12,826 nucleotides of DNA from Clostridiaceae bacterium (GTDB lineage Bacteria; Bacillota; Clostridia; Oscillospirales; Acutalibacteraceae), in NCBI GenBank assembly GCA_016303035.1, contig JAEDML010000013.1, forward strand, positions 1-12,826, given 5' to 3'. Within the stretch, counting starts at the first letter, position 1, and every line of letters starts with the position of its first letter. The position numbers and the translations under genes are program-made. The notes beneath the pieces were generated by a model. That model searched no databases and had not been told where the DNA came from. It saw nothing but the letters and a program-made list of their open reading frames with translations. Shown here one piece after another: positions 1 through 7,103 of the stretch.

Positions 1-49
1 ATATCATACTTTCACTTGTGCGGCAATGAGGATTTGATATATTTTTTTC

Positions 50-78
50 TTGAATTATAGGTATATGCATAGTATAAT
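50..78 (+). promoter_or_regulatory. Sigma-A-type promoter for purA operon
   Basis: A -35 element TTGAAT (50-55) and a -10 element TATAAT (73-78) are separated by exactly 17 bases, so transcription would begin near 84-86, about 45 bases before purA. The surrounding DNA (1-129) is AT-rich. It contains no recognisable PurR box or purine riboswitch, so no purine-specific regulation can be argued from the sequence. The end of whatever gene lies to the left is not visible. Confidence 0.75.
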
Positions 79-129
79 GAACTGTAAATATTATATTTAC
101 TATTTTTAAAATATGCGGGGTCTTTAATT

Positions 130-1407
130 ATGGTAAAAGCTGTTGTGGGCGCCAACTGGGGCGATGAAGGCAAGGGCAAAATAACCGATATGCTGGCAGG
201 TAACGCCGATATCGTGGTACGCTTTCAGGGCGGTGCCAACGCCGGTCACACAATAAAGAACAAATACGGGAAGTTTGCTTTGCACACGCTCCCTTCAGGC
301 GTATTCAACGAGGGTGTAATTAACTGTATAGGCAACGGCGTTGCGCTTGATGTTGACAAGCTGTTAAAAGAGTACAGAGAGGTTATTGCGAAGGGAGTTC
401 CGGCACCCAAGCTTATGATTTCAGAGCGCTGTCAGATGGTTATGCCCTATCACGTTCTTTTTGATGTGTATGAGGAGGAACGTCTCGGTAAGGCAGGCTT
501 CGGCTCAACAAAATCCGGAATTGCGCCGTTTTATTCCGATAAATATGCAAAAATCGGTTTTCAGGTGTGGGAGCTTTTTGATGAAAAGGCACTTCGCAAA
601 AAGCTCGAAAATGTGCTTAGCGTTAAAAATATACTTATTGAAAATCTTTATCACAAGCAGCCGCTTTCGGCAGATGAGATTTTTGATAAAATGATGGAGT
701 GGAAAAAGGGAATAGAGCCGTTTGTCGGCGATGTACGCAAGCTGGTATATGAGGCCGATAAAGAGGGCAAGACCGTTCTGCTTGAGGGTCAGCTCGGAAC
801 GCTTAAGGATACCGATTACGGAATTTACCCGATGGTGACATCATCAAATACAATAGCCGGCTACGGCGCGGTAGGAGCCGGCGTTCCGCCGTACGCAATA
901 AAGGAAATATACACCGTTATAAAGGCGTATTCCTCCGCTGTCGGTGCAGGCGCGTTTGTGAGTGAAATTTTCGGTGACGAGGCCGAGGCTATGCGCCGCC
1001 ACGGGGGCGACGGCGGCGAGTACGGTGCCACAACCGGAAGACCGCGCAGAATGGGCTGGTTTGACTGTGTTGCAACGCGCTACGGCTGTGAGGTTCAGGG
1101 AACTACCCACGCGGTTTTAACCGTCGTTGACGCACTCGGTTATCTAGATGAAATCAAGGTCTGCACAGGGTATGAGATAGACGGCAAAATAACCCGTGAT
1201 TTTCCCGTTACGGGACTTCTTGAAAGGGCAAAGCCGGTGCTTGTAACCCTGCCCGGCTGGAAGTGCGATATTAGCGGAATCACAAGGTATTCCGATCTGC
1301 CGGAAAACTGCCGCAGATATATTGAATTCATTGAAAATGAAATCGGCTTTAAAATCTGTATGGTAAGCAACGGTCCTGCAAGAGAGAACATTATTATAAA
1401 GGAATGA
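130..1407 (+). CDS. purA: Adenylosuccinate synthetase
   Basis: This enzyme joins IMP and aspartate using GTP to make adenylosuccinate, the first committed step from IMP to AMP, in the cytosol. The 425-residue length is normal for the family. The N-terminal P-loop-like motif GDEGKG is at residues 11-16, with the catalytic Asp at 12. The NAGHT motif carrying the catalytic His is at 37-41. The TTGRPRR segment and the GWFD run that follows are intact. Some stretches depart from the best-known sequences: GSTKSGIAP where most have GTTKKGIGP, and QLGTLKDTDYG in the IMP-binding region. It therefore looks like a divergent but complete family member. The ATG at 130 has a poor ribosome binding site (GCGGGG at 115-120, no AGGAGG core), but the start fits the family N-terminus. 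It is the first gene of a co-directional run and ends 4 bases before the next start. Confidence 0.96.
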   Translation: MVKAVVGANWGDEGKGKITDMLAGNADIVVRFQGGANAGHTIKNKYGKFALHTLPSGVFNEGVINCIGNGVALDVDKLLKEYREVIAKGVPAPKLMISERCQMVMPYHVLFDVYEEERLGKAGFGSTKSGIAPFYSDKYAKIGFQVWELFDEKALRKKLENVLSVKNILIENLYHKQPLSADEIFDKMMEWKKGIEPFVGDVRKLVYEADKEGKTVLLEGQLGTLKDTDYGIYPMVTSSNTIAGYGAVGAGVPPYAIKEIYTVIKAYSSAVGAGAFVSEIFGDEAEAMRRHGGDGGEYGATTGRPRRMGWFDCVATRYGCEVQGTTHAVLTVVDALGYLDEIKVCTGYEIDGKITRDFPVTGLLERAKPVLVTLPGWKCDISGITRYSDLPENCRRYIEFIENEIGFKICMVSNGPARENIIIKE

Positions 1408-1411
1408 CGGT

Positions 1412-2383
1412 ATGAATTTTACACCTGTTGACAATAAGGGGCTTGTGGACGGCTTTTGTCTTATAAAGTCTGCCGAACGCAAAACCTCGTCTAAGGGGGA
1501 CGCGTATCTTGATATGACCCTTGGGGACCGCGACGGCGAAATTAACGCAAAGCTATGGCGGTATTCCGAAGAAGCTCACGGAGTATACGCCCTTAACGAT
1601 ATTGTGAAGATAAGAGGAACCATATCGCAGTACAACGGAGCAGACCAACTGCGGATTGAGCGTATACGCAAGGCACTGCCGTCCGACGGGGTGCGAATTG
1701 AGGATTTTGTACAATCGGCAGCCTATTCGGGTGAGCAGATGTATGAGGAACTGATGAGCATAGCGGATTCCTTTACGGATAAGGATTTAAAGCTCATTGT
1801 AACCAAGATTCTTGAGGACAACCGTTTAAAGCTGCTTTACTGGCCGGCGGCGTTCAGGCTGCATCACGCGGTGCGCGGCGGCTTGCTTTTACACACGCTT
1901 TCCATTGTAAGACTTGCCGAGGGCGTTTGCACGGTTTATCCGTTTGTTGACCGCGAGCTGCTTGTGTCGGGCGCTATACTGCATGATATAGCAAAGCTTG
2001 CCGAATTTGAGGTATCGGATTCCGGAATAGCGTCGGGATATTCGGTTCAGGGTAACCTTTTAGGACACCTTGCCATGGGGGCTATGACGGTTGAAAAGTA
2101 CGCCGAACAGCTCGGAATCAAAAGAGAAACCGCCGTACTGCTTGAGCATATGGTGCTTTCACATCACGGCGAGCCCGAATACGGCGCCGCGGTAAGACCG
2201 ATGTTTATAGAGGCCGAGCTGCTTTCGGAGCTTGACCTTATGGATTCAAGGGTATATGAAATGCGCGAGGCGGTAGCCGCCGCCAAGCCGGAGGATTTTA
2301 CCGCAAGAATTTGGGCGATGGACAACCGCAAGATTTTTAATCATTCGCGTACCGATATGAATAACGATACAAAATTATTCTGA
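1412..2383 (+). CDS. yhaM: YhaM-type 3'-5' exoribonuclease (OB-fold + HD)
   Basis: This is a predicted 3'-to-5' exoribonuclease, an RNA and possibly ssDNA trimming enzyme acting in the cytosol. The 323-residue protein has an N-terminal OB-fold nucleic-acid-binding domain (about 12-88, including LGDRDGEINAKLW) and a C-terminal HD phosphohydrolase domain (about 150-290). Metal-binding candidates are H161 (GLLLHT), H191-D192 (AILHDIAK), H251-H252 (LSHHGE) and D278. This layout matches B. subtilis YhaM, which is of similar size. The start ATG follows AAAGGA (1398-1403) by 8 bases. The gene begins 4 bases after purA stops, so the two are almost certainly cotranscribed. The C-terminal tail after the HD domain is short, polar and Asn/Asp-rich. 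The family assignment is firm; the exact in vivo substrate is inferred from YhaM. Confidence 0.9.
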   Translation: MNFTPVDNKGLVDGFCLIKSAERKTSSKGDAYLDMTLGDRDGEINAKLWRYSEEAHGVYALNDIVKIRGTISQYNGADQLRIERIRKALPSDGVRIEDFVQSAAYSGEQMYEELMSIADSFTDKDLKLIVTKILEDNRLKLLYWPAAFRLHHAVRGGLLLHTLSIVRLAEGVCTVYPFVDRELLVSGAILHDIAKLAEFEVSDSGIASGYSVQGNLLGHLAMGAMTVEKYAEQLGIKRETAVLLEHMVLSHHGEPEYGAAVRPMFIEAELLSELDLMDSRVYEMREAVAAAKPEDFTARIWAMDNRKIFNHSRTDMNNDTKLF

Positions 2384-2411
2384 TAATAAATACAAAGGAA
2401 GGTTGATAACA

Positions 2412-2612
2412 ATGAAAATTACAAAGGATATGCTTATAGGCGATGTTCTCGATATGGACAGCGGCGCCGCTGAATTTTTCTTCGAAATAGGTATGCATTG
2501 CCTCGGATGCCCCGCTTCGAGAGGGGAGAGCATCGAGCAGGCGTGTGAGGTTCACGGAACCGACTGCGATGAGCTTGTTGACAAGCTTAATAAATATTTC
2601 GAGAATAAATAA
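2412..2612 (+). CDS. DUF1858 / hybrid-cluster-like disulfide domain protein
   Basis: A 66-residue protein that is a single DUF1858 domain. The family signature is visible: an N-terminal ITKDMLIGDVL, then the GMHCLGC segment with a CxxC pair (C30, C33), and two further cysteines (C45, C52). DUF1858 proteins are annotated as hybrid-cluster-protein-associated disulfide or redox domains, but no precise function is established. An in-frame TTG at 2403 could add three residues. The AAGGAAGG at 2395-2402 abuts that TTG but sits 9 bases before the ATG at 2412, so the ATG is preferred. The stop codon is directly followed by the trmK ATG with no gap, which suggests translational coupling. Its job in an RNA-processing operon is unknown; a redox or metal role is inference only. 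Confidence 0.85.
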   Translation: MKITKDMLIGDVLDMDSGAAEFFFEIGMHCLGCPASRGESIEQACEVHGTDCDELVDKLNKYFENK

Positions 2613-3305
2613 ATGCGTGTTTTAAGCAAACGGTTGCTTACAATAGCCGATTTTGTGCCTTACGGCGCGTATGTCTGCGATGTGGGTACCGACCACGGTC
2701 TTTTGCCTGTCTTTCTTTCTAAGAGCGGCAGGGCAAAGGGTGTGATTGCCACCGATATTAACGAAAAACCGCTTGAATCGGCGAGAGAAAATGTTATCCG
2801 CGCCGGAGCGGAGGGTATTAAGCTTCGCCTGTGCGACGGTCTTGCGGCGGTAACGAAGGGCGAAGCCGATACCGTTATTATTGCCGGAATGGGCGGAGAG
2901 GTTATATCGGGTATAATTTCAAGGTGCGGCTGGATAAAAGACAGCGGAATAACCCTAATTTTACAACCGATGACTTCGGGCGAAATTTTGCGTAAATTTC
3001 TGCTTGATAACGGCTTTGAAATTACAAGCGAAAAGGCTGTTTTTGAAAACGGGAAAGTTTATTCCGTCATTCTTTCGCGCTACACGGGCAGGGCTTTCCG
3101 CGCCCCCGATTATTATTATTTTATAGGTAAAACAGACCCTGCGGACAAATACGGTCTGCGGTATATTAAAAAACAGCTCTCCCGATGTATCGGCTGTGTT
3201 TCGGCGCTCTATGGCATAGTCGGCAGGGAAGATGAATACGCTTATTACAAAAACGCCGCTGAAGGTATATCCGCTTACATAAACGGCGCTAAAACGGAGC
3301 AGTAA
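2613..3305 (+). CDS. trmK: tRNA (adenine22-N1)-methyltransferase
   Basis: This is a SAM-dependent methyltransferase that forms m1A at position 22 of tRNA. The 230-residue length fits TrmK (YqfN in B. subtilis). The Rossmann-fold SAM-binding motif DVGTDHGLLP is at residues 23-32, ATDIN at 46-50, and the conserved AGMGG catalytic/substrate loop at 91-95. ILQPM follows shortly after, another hallmark of the family. The C-terminal third (about 160-225) is a helical tail with several Tyr and Lys residues, as in the family's coiled-coil domain. The gene starts on the base after the DUF1858 stop and has no strong ribosome binding site of its own, so it probably depends on coupled translation. In many Firmicutes trmK is paired with a Nif3-like gene (yqfO); that partner is absent here and rqcH follows instead. 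Confidence 0.93.
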   Translation: MRVLSKRLLTIADFVPYGAYVCDVGTDHGLLPVFLSKSGRAKGVIATDINEKPLESARENVIRAGAEGIKLRLCDGLAAVTKGEADTVIIAGMGGEVISGIISRCGWIKDSGITLILQPMTSGEILRKFLLDNGFEITSEKAVFENGKVYSVILSRYTGRAFRAPDYYYFIGKTDPADKYGLRYIKKQLSRCIGCVSALYGIVGREDEYAYYKNAAEGISAYINGAKTEQ

Positions 3306-3306
3306 A

Positions 3307-5013
3307 ATGGCATTTGACGGAGGATTTCTCTACAAAATCACAAATGAATTAAAAAGCGCTGTCGATTGCCATATCGACAAGATTTACCAGCCGTCTAAGG
3401 ATGAGCTGGTATTTTTGCTACGCAAAAAAGGATTTGCAAAGCGGCTTATAATTTCTTCAAAGTCCGGAGCGGCGCGAATACATTTTACCGAGCAAAAGTA
3501 TGAAAATCCCGAAACGCCGCCGATGTTTTGTATGCTTTTGCGAAAATATTTTTCTTCTGCAAGGCTTACCGATGTTGTTCAAAACGGACTTGAGCGTGTT
3601 TCTGAGCTTGTTTTCACCGCGACCGACGAAATGGGCGACCGCGTTAATCTGCGGATTATATGCGAGCTTATAGGCGGACGGTCGAATATTATCCTTGTAA
3701 ACGGGGAAGGCAGAATTATAGACAGCGTCCGCAGGAGCGATATTGAGAGCGGCGGACGAATGATACAGCCCGGGGCAAAATATGTTTATCCCGAAAAGCA
3801 GGAAAAACAAAATCCGCTGTCGGCGGATATAGGTACGCTGTGTGATAAAATTCTTGAACACAGCTCCCTTCCGCTTGCAAAGGCTATACTTGAAACGGTT
3901 GACGGCTTTTCACCCCTTATCTGCCGTGAATGTGCGTTGATTGCAGGCGATATTGATATGCTTGCCGCCGACTGTCCGCGTTCAAGCCTTGAAAATGCTT
4001 TAGGGAAAATAATCGGTTCGCTTAAAGCCGAAGGCTTGCCTACAATGCTGATAAAGCAGGACGGTACGCCTATGGATTTTGCGTATACAGATATACTGCA
4101 ATACGGCGAATCGGTTTCAAAGCGTAGCTTTGCTGATTATTCGTCCTTGCTTGATGAATTTTACGCTTCAAGGGAAAACGCGGCGAGAATTCATCACGCG
4201 GCGCTTGATATAATAAAGCTTGTAAACAATGTCAAGGCGCGCACCGAAAAAAAGCTTGCTTTAAGGCTTGATGAGCTTGAAAAATGCAAGGACCGCGAGC
4301 AGCTTCGCATATACGGCGAGCTTTTAAAGGCAAATTTGTATTCGCTTAAAGGGGGACTCAGCTTTGCCGAGGTCCAAAATTATTACGATGAAAATTTATC
4401 TGATGTGAGAATACCGCTCAATCCTGCTTTATCTCCTGCGGCAAACGCAGCTAAATATTTTAAGGATTATAAAAAATCATACACCGCCGAACAGACGCTG
4501 ACTCGTCTTACCGAAAACGATCGGGAGGAGCTTATATATCTTGATTCGGTGCTTGACAGTATTTCGCGCTGCGAAACGCTCGCTTCGCTTTCGGAAATAA
4601 GGGAAGAGCTTACCGAAGGCGGCTACATACGCCGAAAAGTAGGGACAAAGCGAAAAAACAGCACGGCAGGCGGACTGCTTGAGTTCGTTTCACAAGAGGG
4701 TTATAAAATAGCGGTCGGCAAAAACAACCGCCAGAACGATTATATAACGACCAAGCTTGCCTCAAAAAACGATTTGTGGTTTCATGTGAAAAATATTCCG
4801 GGTTCTCATGTTGTGGTGTTTTGCGCAGGCGGCGATGTTTCCGACAATACAATTATGCAGGCGGCGCGGCTTGCCGCGCTTCATTCAAAGGCGGCAGGCT
4901 CATCGCAGATCCCTGTTGATTATACACCCGTAAAATATGTAAAAAAGCCGAACGGCGCAAAGCCGGGAATGGTGATATACACAACAAATAAAACCGTTTA
5001 TGTCTCCTGTTAG
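3307..5013 (+). CDS. rqcH: NFACT-family ribosome quality control protein RqcH
   Basis: RqcH binds obstructed 50S subunits and recruits alanyl-tRNA to add C-terminal alanine tails that mark stalled peptides for proteolysis. Older annotations call it fibronectin/fibrinogen-binding protein. The 568 residues show the NFACT-N domain (about 1-200, starting AFDGGFLYKITNEL, with GGRSNIIL near 128-135), a central helix-hairpin-helix and coiled-coil region (about 280-440, rich in Lys/Glu/Leu), and the C-terminal NFACT-R domain (about 450-568, with DLWFHVKNIPGSHVV starting at 489). The tRNA-contacting Asp-Arg motif of B. subtilis RqcH (D97/R98) aligns with E96-R97, a conservative change. The start ATG is one base after the trmK stop. 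The slightly short C-terminus ends at NKTVYVSC, which is complete for the domain. Confidence 0.93.
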   Translation: MAFDGGFLYKITNELKSAVDCHIDKIYQPSKDELVFLLRKKGFAKRLIISSKSGAARIHFTEQKYENPETPPMFCMLLRKYFSSARLTDVVQNGLERVSELVFTATDEMGDRVNLRIICELIGGRSNIILVNGEGRIIDSVRRSDIESGGRMIQPGAKYVYPEKQEKQNPLSADIGTLCDKILEHSSLPLAKAILETVDGFSPLICRECALIAGDIDMLAADCPRSSLENALGKIIGSLKAEGLPTMLIKQDGTPMDFAYTDILQYGESVSKRSFADYSSLLDEFYASRENAARIHHAALDIIKLVNNVKARTEKKLALRLDELEKCKDREQLRIYGELLKANLYSLKGGLSFAEVQNYYDENLSDVRIPLNPALSPAANAAKYFKDYKKSYTAEQTLTRLTENDREELIYLDSVLDSISRCETLASLSEIREELTEGGYIRRKVGTKRKNSTAGGLLEFVSQEGYKIAVGKNNRQNDYITTKLASKNDLWFHVKNIPGSHVVVFCAGGDVSDNTIMQAARLAALHSKAAGSSQIPVDYTPVKYVKKPNGAKPGMVIYTTNKTVYVSC

Positions 5014-5049
5014 GAATGTCAGCCGGCCTTGGGCGGAAAGGAAATCAAA

Positions 5050-5832
5050 ATGAAAATAGGCGTATCCACCTCATGCTTTTATCCGCTTGAAACCGAGCTT
5101 GCGTTTGAAAAAATTGCAAAGGCGGGAATTAAAACCGCCGAAGTATTTTTTAACGCCGAGTGCGAGTTAAAGCAAGATTTTGTTGATATACTGCTTAAAA
5201 TTCAGCATGAATACGGAATTGATATTGTTTCGGTACACCCTACAATGTCGCTTGCCGAATCCTTTATGCTGTTTTCGGCCTATGACCGCCGATTAAAGGC
5301 AGGAATTGAAAGCTACCGCAGGTATTCCGAAATAGCGGCTATGTTCGGCGCAAGGTATATTATTATGCACGGCGGCAAGCCAAACGGAGTTTTGGAAAAC
5401 GGAGAATACTGTGAAAGGTATATGCTGTTGCAGGATGTCGCAAGACAAAACGGCGTGAGCGTTTTGCAGGAAAATGTACTGCGGCACAGAGCCGGAGACA
5501 TTGAATTTCTTGCCTCAATGCAGGAAATTCTCGGTAAGGACGCGCAGTTTTGCATAGATGTAAAGCAGGCTTTGCGCTGCGGCTACGACCCGTATGAGCT
5601 TATAGAGCGTTTCAGCGGCAACATAAAGCATTTTCACATAAGCGACCACTCGGAAGAATCGGACTGTCTGCTTCCGGGACGCGGAGAGTTTGATTTTGAT
5701 GAATTTTTCCGCAAAACACGGTCATTAGGCTATGACGGCGCCTATATTGTAGAGGTTTACAGAAACGCCTATAATGAGTACGGAGAAATATTCGACTCAT
5801 ATAATTTTATTAAAACCTTAAAAAATGCTTGA
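5050..5832 (+). CDS. Sugar phosphate isomerase/epimerase-like TIM-barrel protein
   Basis: A 260-residue protein of the xylose-isomerase-like TIM-barrel superfamily (AP endonuclease 2 fold, PF01261). Members isomerise or epimerise sugars or related polyols; some are endonuclease-IV-like. Candidate metal ligands sit at the expected strand ends: H63 (VSVHP), H107 (IIMHGG), E141 (VLQENV), D170 (CIDVKQA), H194 and H196 (HFHISDH) and E235 (YIVEVY). The substrate cannot be told from sequence. An in-frame TTG at 5029 would add seven residues, but GGAAAGGAA at 5035-5043 lies just before the ATG at 5050, and MKIGVSTS is a typical N-terminus for the fold, so the ATG is preferred. It is last in the operon, 36 bases after rqcH. 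Its stop codon (TGA, 5830-5832) lies inside the -35 box of the rplJ promoter. Confidence 0.85.
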   Translation: MKIGVSTSCFYPLETELAFEKIAKAGIKTAEVFFNAECELKQDFVDILLKIQHEYGIDIVSVHPTMSLAESFMLFSAYDRRLKAGIESYRRYSEIAAMFGARYIIMHGGKPNGVLENGEYCERYMLLQDVARQNGVSVLQENVLRHRAGDIEFLASMQEILGKDAQFCIDVKQALRCGYDPYELIERFSGNIKHFHISDHSEESDCLLPGRGEFDFDEFFRKTRSLGYDGAYIVEVYRNAYNEYGEIFDSYNFIKTLKNA

Positions 5833-5857
5833 CATATCGATTGTTTTATAATATAAT
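5829..5857 (+). promoter_or_regulatory. Perfect-consensus sigma-A promoter of rplJL
   Basis: TTGACA (5829-5834) and TATAAT (5852-5857) match both hexamer consensuses and are separated by 17 bases. A second TATAAT overlaps at 5847-5852 but would leave a spacer of only 12, so it is not the functional -10. The -35 box contains the stop codon of the upstream gene. Transcription should begin near 5864, right at the start of the L10 leader. A promoter this strong suits a ribosomal protein operon. Confidence 0.92.
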
Positions 5858-5865
5858 TACTTTGT

Positions 5866-5990
5866 TGCATTTCCAAAGACAGCAGGTGGCGTTACGCCGT
5901 AAGCTTATCGCCTGCCGAGGTTGCGCTTAAATAATTATGTTTATTTATGCCCGTCCTTTGTCTTTGGACGGGCATTATTTATTTGTTTTT
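5866..5990 (+). ncRNA. L10 leader (ribosomal protein L10/L12 autoregulatory RNA)
   Basis: The stretch before rplJ matches the L10-leader family, which binds the L10-L12 complex so that excess protein stops the operon. The conserved core is visible: CCAAAGACAGCAGG (5873-5886) and CCTGCCGAGG (5911-5920), with GCAGG (5882-5886) pairing CCTGC (5911-5915). An inner hairpin GGCG/CGCC (5888-5891 with 5895-5898) is possible. CCAAAGACA (5873-5881) is exactly complementary to TGTCTTTGG (5959-5967), closing the leader. The 3' end of that pairing lies inside the terminator hairpin at 5947-5975, so the two structures compete. Family recognition is established knowledge; the pairings are read directly from the sequence. 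Confidence 0.9.
5947..5990 (+). terminator. Conditional terminator (attenuator) within L10 leader
   Basis: A 10-bp stem, ATGCCCGTCC (5947-5956) with GGACGGGCAT (5966-5975), encloses a 9-base loop and is followed by a T-rich tract ending in TTTTT (5986-5990). The loop and the first bases of the 3' arm (5959-5967) can instead pair with 5873-5881 at the start of the leader, which would disrupt the terminator. The rplJ ribosome binding site follows two bases later. This is the expected expression platform of the L10 leader. Confidence 0.85.
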
Positions 5991-6005
5991 CGGAGGTGAA
6001 ACAAA

Positions 6006-6518
6006 TTGCCAAACGCTACAGTATTGGAAAAAAAGCAAAAGCAGGTTGCAGAGCTTGCCGAAAAAATATCAGGAGCAGTTGCCGGTGTACTTGTTGATTA
6101 CAAGGGTATCAGCGTTGCTGACGATACGGCTCTGCGTAAAGAACTCCGCGAAAACGGCGTTGAATACATTGTTGTTAAAAACACAATTATTCGCCGCGCT
6201 ATAGCAGGTACCTCGGTTGAGGGTATGCAGTCGGTGCTTGAAGGCACTACCGCTATTGCTATTTCTAAGGAGGATCATACCGCGGCCGCGAGAATCCTCG
6301 GCAAATATGCCGATTCTCACGATAATTTCAAAATTAAGTCCGGTTTCCTTGACGGTGAGGTTATTGACACCGCAACTATTGATTCTCTTGCAAAGCTTCC
6401 GAGCAAGGAAGTTCTCCTGGCTACCGTTCTTTCGGCTTTCCAGGCACCCATCGCAGCATTTGCACGCGCAGTTCAGGCTATCGTTGATAAGGACGGCGCT
6501 GAGGACGCAGCAGAATAA
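6006..6518 (+). CDS. rplJ: 50S ribosomal protein L10 (uL10)
   Basis: L10 anchors the L7/L12 stalk to the large subunit and, bound to L12, represses its own operon through the leader RNA. The 170-residue length and sequence are typical: N-terminal PNATVLEKKQKQV, the VLVDYKGISV strand, VVKNTIIRRA, and the C-terminal helix region rich in Ala (LSAFQAPIAAFARAVQAI) that binds L12 dimers. The start codon is TTG at 6006. It is supported by GGAGGTGA (5992-5999) at a 6-base spacing and by the family's PN-x-x-VLE beginning; there is no nearby in-frame ATG. It lies 15 bases after the attenuator's T tract and 37 bases before rplL. Confidence 0.97.
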   Translation: MPNATVLEKKQKQVAELAEKISGAVAGVLVDYKGISVADDTALRKELRENGVEYIVVKNTIIRRAIAGTSVEGMQSVLEGTTAIAISKEDHTAAARILGKYADSHDNFKIKSGFLDGEVIDTATIDSLAKLPSKEVLLATVLSAFQAPIAAFARAVQAIVDKDGAEDAAE

Positions 6519-6555
6519 TCTGTAAAACTATTAAAATATTTTGGAGGAATAAAAA

Positions 6556-6933
6556 ATGGCATCTGAGAAAATCACAGCTATGATTGAAGAGTTAAAAACT
6601 CTTACAGTTCTTGAGCTTTCTGAGCTCGTAAAAGCAGTAGAAGAGGAATTCGGCGTATCGGCAGCAGCCGCTGTCGCAGTAGCAGCTCCCGCAGCAGGCG
6701 GAGCCGCAGCAGCCGAGGAGAAGACAGAGTTCGACGTTGTTCTTAAGGAAGTCGGCGCTGAGAAGATTAAGGTTATCAAGGTTGTACGCGAGATAACCGG
6801 TCTCGGCCTTGCTGAAGCAAAGGCTATCGTTGACGGCGCTCCGAAGACCCTCAAAGAGGCTGTAGGCAAGGACGACGCTGAAGCTATGAAGGCTAAGCTT
6901 GCCGAGGTTGGCGCTACTGTTGAGCTTAAGTAA
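6556..6933 (+). CDS. rplL: 50S ribosomal protein L7/L12 (bL12)
   Basis: L12 forms the flexible stalk that recruits elongation and initiation factors to the ribosome. The 125-residue protein has the N-terminal dimerisation and L10-binding domain (about 1-33, ending EEEFGVS), an Ala/Gly/Val-rich hinge (about 34-55) and the compact C-terminal factor-binding domain (about 58-125). Conserved EFDVVL, KIKVIKVVREITGLGLAEAK and the Val-Glu-Leu-Lys end are present. A strong TTTGGAGGAAT (6540-6550) lies before the ATG. It is followed by an intrinsic terminator, so transcription does not automatically continue into rpoB as in the classical operon. Confidence 0.98.
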   Translation: MASEKITAMIEELKTLTVLELSELVKAVEEEFGVSAAAAVAVAAPAAGGAAAAEEKTEFDVVLKEVGAEKIKVIKVVREITGLGLAEAKAIVDGAPKTLKEAVGKDDAEAMKAKLAEVGATVELK

Positions 6934-6955
6934 TTTTAAGATTCAATAATTTTTT

Positions 6956-6989
6956 GCACAGAGCTGATATACCGGCTCTGTGCTTTTTT
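6956..6989 (+). terminator. Intrinsic terminator after rplL
   Basis: A perfect 9-bp stem GCACAGAGC (6956-6964) / GCTCTGTGC (6975-6983) with a 10-base loop is followed by TTTTTT (6984-6989). It starts 22 bases after the rplL stop and should end the rplJL transcript. Confidence 0.93.
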
Positions 6990-7047
6990 GTTTGGAAAAA
7001 AGCAGGGTATGCAATGCAAGGTTTAAAAATATTTTTGCTCTTTCCTA

Positions 7048-7057
7048 CTATATATAG
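7048..7057. repeat. Short AT-rich palindrome upstream of rny promoter
   Basis: CTATATATAG is a perfect 10-base palindrome ending 11 bases before the rny -35 box. CCTA (7044-7047) and TAGG (7055-7058) also form an overlapping imperfect arm pair around it. It could be a small operator or simply part of an AT-rich promoter upstream region. The rest of 6990-7047 is AT-rich with no gene or clear signal. Confidence 0.3.
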
Positions 7058-7068
7058 GTATGTATTCC

Positions 7069-7097
7069 TTGACATAACACCCACATAGTGGTAAAAT
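7069..7097 (+). promoter_or_regulatory. Sigma-A-type promoter of rny
   Basis: TTGACA (7069-7074) is a perfect -35 box and TAAAAT (7092-7097) a good -10, with a 17-base spacer. Transcription would start near 7104, about 190 bases before the rny start codon. This implies a long leader. Confidence 0.85.
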
Positions 7098-7103
7098 TAT
7101 TTT

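Noticed and set aside
3457..3861. 134-residue minus-strand frame inside rqcH
   Set aside because: It is antisense to a firmly identified gene, has no ribosome binding site and resembles no family.
5947..6204. Plus-strand reading frame starting in the L10-leader hairpin and overlapping rplJ
   Set aside because: Its start ATG is the first base of the terminator stem, and most of it lies out of frame inside the well-supported rplJ.
6217..6525. Second plus-strand frame within rplJ
   Set aside because: It lies inside rplJ in another frame, has no ribosome binding site, and its composition looks like a frame shadow.
6531..6869. Minus-strand frame opposite rplL
   Set aside because: Its Ala/Ser/Thr-rich product mirrors the rplL alanine hinge, and there is no promoter or binding site.
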